From Limisphaerales bacterium (GTDB taxonomy: Bacteria; Verrucomicrobiota; Verrucomicrobiae; Limisphaerales; UBA11358), in assembly GCA_003152145.1 (NCBI GenBank), contig PLZL01000161.1, positions 16,802-22,814 of the forward strand: a stretch of 6,013 nt of DNA, given 5' to 3'. Both the position numbers and the translations under genes were made by a program. Under the pieces are notes generated by a model. That model searched no databases. It had not been told where the DNA came from and saw only the letters and a program-made list of their open reading frames with translations. This document shows, in pieces, positions 5,076 to 6,013 of this stretch. Each line of letters begins with the position of its first letter. Position 1 is the first letter of the stretch.

Positions 5076-5162
5076 TCTCTTGCCCCGGAAGCCGTAAGGC
5101 TACACTCCGCTTTCTGCGGGACTGTCGCACACTGGGGCAAGAGAATCTTTACAGGTGCGACA
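5076..5162 (+). ncRNA. Candidate pseudoknotted structured leader of the HNH gene
   Basis: An 11-base stem pairs 5076-5086 (TCTCTTGCCCC) with 5134-5144 (GGGGCAAGAGA). Its loop contains a 4-base hairpin closed by a GUAA tetraloop (5090-5093 with 5098-5101) and a second hairpin (5107-5110 with 5116-5119). A third loop segment, TGTCGCAC at 5123-5130, pairs perfectly with GTGCGACA at 5155-5162, which directly precedes the ATG at 5163. The result is an H-type pseudoknot with a 3-base connector and a 10-base crossing loop. The second stem would cover part of the Shine-Dalgarno-like AGGTG (5153-5157) and approach the start codon, so it probably regulates translation. No known RNA family is recognised. 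The fold is deduced by eye. Confidence 0.6.
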
Positions 5163-5654
5163 ATGCAATTTACAAACACAGAGCTTCTTAAATTCTTTTG
5201 CCGGATAAAAAAAACTGGCGAGTGTTGGATTTGGCAAGGCGGAATGTTCAAGGATGGCTACGGCAAATTCTGGTTTCGAGGTAAAGAGATTCGCGCAAAT
5301 CGCCTTTCTTTCTTAATTCACAAAGGAGAATTTCCGGTCGAAAAACCTCTTGCCTGCCACACTTGCGATAATCGGGCTTGCGTAAATCCAGATCACCTTT
5401 TTGCGGGAAGTTACGCGGACAATTCGCAGGACATGGCGGCAAAGGGGCGTCAGGGATTACAACTTCATCCTGAACGCGCCGCTATGGGTGAGAGAAATTC
5501 AAATGCCGTCCTGTCTGACTTGGAAGCTGCTGCGATACGCTGGCTTTGCTCGCACGGAACTCACCAATGCCACGCCGCGCTCATTTACGATGTAAGTCGC
5601 GGAGTTGTGCATAGGATTGTGAATCGCCTTTCTTACAAACATTTACCAACCTAA
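5163..5654 (+). CDS. HNH homing-type endonuclease, 163 aa
   Basis: Free-standing HNH nuclease that should cut double-stranded DNA, probably to promote its own spread into related phages. The N-terminal half has CWIWQGGMFKDGYGKFWFRG (residues 21-40) and RANRLSFLIHKGEFP. The catalytic and zinc region is ACHTCDNRACVNPDHLFAGS (64-83) with C65, H66, C68, N70, C73, N75, H78 and a following N87, matching the HNH_3-type ββα-metal fold. The C-terminal part (about 110-163) resembles a small helix-turn-helix module (NSNAVLSDLEAAAIRWLCSH, then YDVSRGVVHRIVNRLSYKHL) that would read the target. The start at 5163 is preferred over the in-frame ATG at 5043 because homology begins there and the upstream stretch folds as RNA. 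Its AGGTG signal contrasts with the A-rich leaders of its neighbours, fitting later arrival. Confidence 0.9.
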   Translation: MQFTNTELLKFFCRIKKTGECWIWQGGMFKDGYGKFWFRGKEIRANRLSFLIHKGEFPVEKPLACHTCDNRACVNPDHLFAGSYADNSQDMAAKGRQGLQLHPERAAMGERNSNAVLSDLEAAAIRWLCSHGTHQCHAALIYDVSRGVVHRIVNRLSYKHLPT

Positions 5655-5662
5655 CTAAAAGT

Positions 5663-5959
5663 ATGAAAAGAGGAGAAAAAGTTATTTGTTTGGATGCCGG
5701 ACGATGCAGTTGCCCCCTGCTTCCGCCAGAAAGACGCAGATTGCCACCGCTTATCAAGGGAAACGTCTATGTCGTGGCGTCCATTGGAGAAGTGCTATAC
5801 GGCAGCATCGTGAACTTAATTGGCGTTGATCCGTCTCCGCATTTAGGCTTCGCGCCAGAAAGATTTAGGCTATTGAGCGAAATCAAGGGAATAAAAGCCG
5901 TCCGCGAACACATTTCCGGCGTGCGATTGCCACAAGAACGAAAAGCCATCGAAGTTTGA
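5663..5959 (+). CDS. Conserved small phage protein, 98 aa
   Basis: The product begins MKRGEKVICLDAGRCSCPLL, continues with PPLIKGNVYVVASIGEVLYG and contains LGFAPERFRLLSEIKGIKAV. The pattern, (K)-x-G-(D/E)-K-V-x-C-(I/L)-D-A at the start, a central LxKGxVYxV strand pair, and a (F/W)xPERFR(L/P) near the end, is that of a recurring small phage protein with a predicted SH3-like barrel. I recognise it by pattern only, and no function is established. It starts 8 bases after the HNH stop, with an A-rich leader (ctaactaaaagt), so before HNH arrival it may have followed the coiled-coil gene directly. The C-terminus (RLPQERKAIEV) closely resembles that of the coiled-coil protein (KLTPDRKAIDI). Confidence 0.8.
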   Translation: MKRGEKVICLDAGRCSCPLLPPERRRLPPLIKGNVYVVASIGEVLYGSIVNLIGVDPSPHLGFAPERFRLLSEIKGIKAVREHISGVRLPQERKAIEV

Positions 5960-5969
5960 AACAAATTCC

Positions 5970-6013
5970 ATGAGCACATTCAAGCGCGGGAATACTCGGC
6001 GTCGTCTTCAGCG
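5970..6013 (+). CDS. Start of a further rightward gene (truncated by window edge)
   Basis: ATG at 5970, ten bases after the previous stop and behind the A-containing leader gaaacaaattcc, opens a frame that stays open to the edge: MSTFKRGNTRRRLQ. Short (K/T)xFKRGNT starts are seen in some tyrosine recombinases and in other phage proteins, but 14 residues are not enough to identify it. The spacing and leader match the other genes here, supporting a real start. Confidence 0.4.
   Translation, partial: MSTFKRGNTRRRLQ

Noticed and set aside
5043..5162. 40-codon extension of the HNH protein from ATG 5043.
   Set aside because: The DNA forms perfect inverted repeats and the peptide does not resemble HNH N-termini. 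It remains possible because it is in frame and has an A-rich leader.
5076..5165. Identification of the HNH leader as HEARO/omega RNA, group I intron or a known ribozyme.
   Set aside because: The downstream protein is a small HNH_3-type nuclease, not IscB. The intron core and known ribozyme signature sequences are not visible; only the general topology is suggestive.
1..6013. tRNA, rRNA, CRISPR array or insertion sequence.
   Set aside because: No cloverleaf, regularly spaced repeats or transposase was seen on either strand.

Overview
The window looks like part of a double-stranded DNA bacteriophage or prophage. It carries a Redβ/Bet-type recombinase, a free-standing HNH endonuclease, a large charged coiled-coil protein, and many very small genes packed end to end. 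Base composition is moderate (G+C around or slightly above half). Most starts lack a Shine-Dalgarno sequence and sit behind short A-rich stretches. That fits a host lineage with weak Shine-Dalgarno use, such as Verrucomicrobiota, Planctomycetota or Bacteroidota, but the sequence alone does not fix the host.

Layout: two divergent gene blocks flank a regulatory region at about 2485-2594. The leftward block (minus strand, 2484 down to 1) is a tight chain of eight genes joined by 4-base ATGA/GTGA overlaps or gaps of 1-4 bases. In transcription order these are: an RGG-tailed basic protein (2484-2230), a conserved small phage protein (2225-1974), a GTG-started 52-aa protein (1977-1819), a 78-aa protein (1822-1586), a chimeric 68-aa protein (1582-1376), a 53-aa protein (1379-1218), an 89-aa protein (1216-947), and a proline-rich coiled-coil, scaffold-like protein that runs off the left edge (942-1). 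The rightward block holds a small unknown protein (2595-2792), a Cys-rich zinc-binding-type protein (2823-3044), a 10-codon mini-ORF (3041-3073), Bet (3070-3894), a coiled-coil protein (4014-5030), a structured leader plus HNH endonuclease (5076-5654), a small phage protein (5663-5959), and the first codons of another gene (5970 to the right edge).

The rightward block reads as an early recombination module: Bet would anneal single strands, and its coiled-coil neighbour is of a kind common beside phage recombinases. No partner exonuclease or SSB is visible. The leftward block may lead into head morphogenesis genes, since its last gene resembles a scaffold protein.

Two observations deserve most attention. 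First, the leftward block contains an internal tandem duplication whose junction makes a chimeric gene at a 7-base microhomology, with a different small gene in each copy. Flanking blocks are identical or nearly so, while one adjoining block differs at 14 positions that are all synonymous. Second, the HNH gene is preceded by a compact RNA that can fold into a pseudoknot whose 3' strand ends at the base before the start codon.
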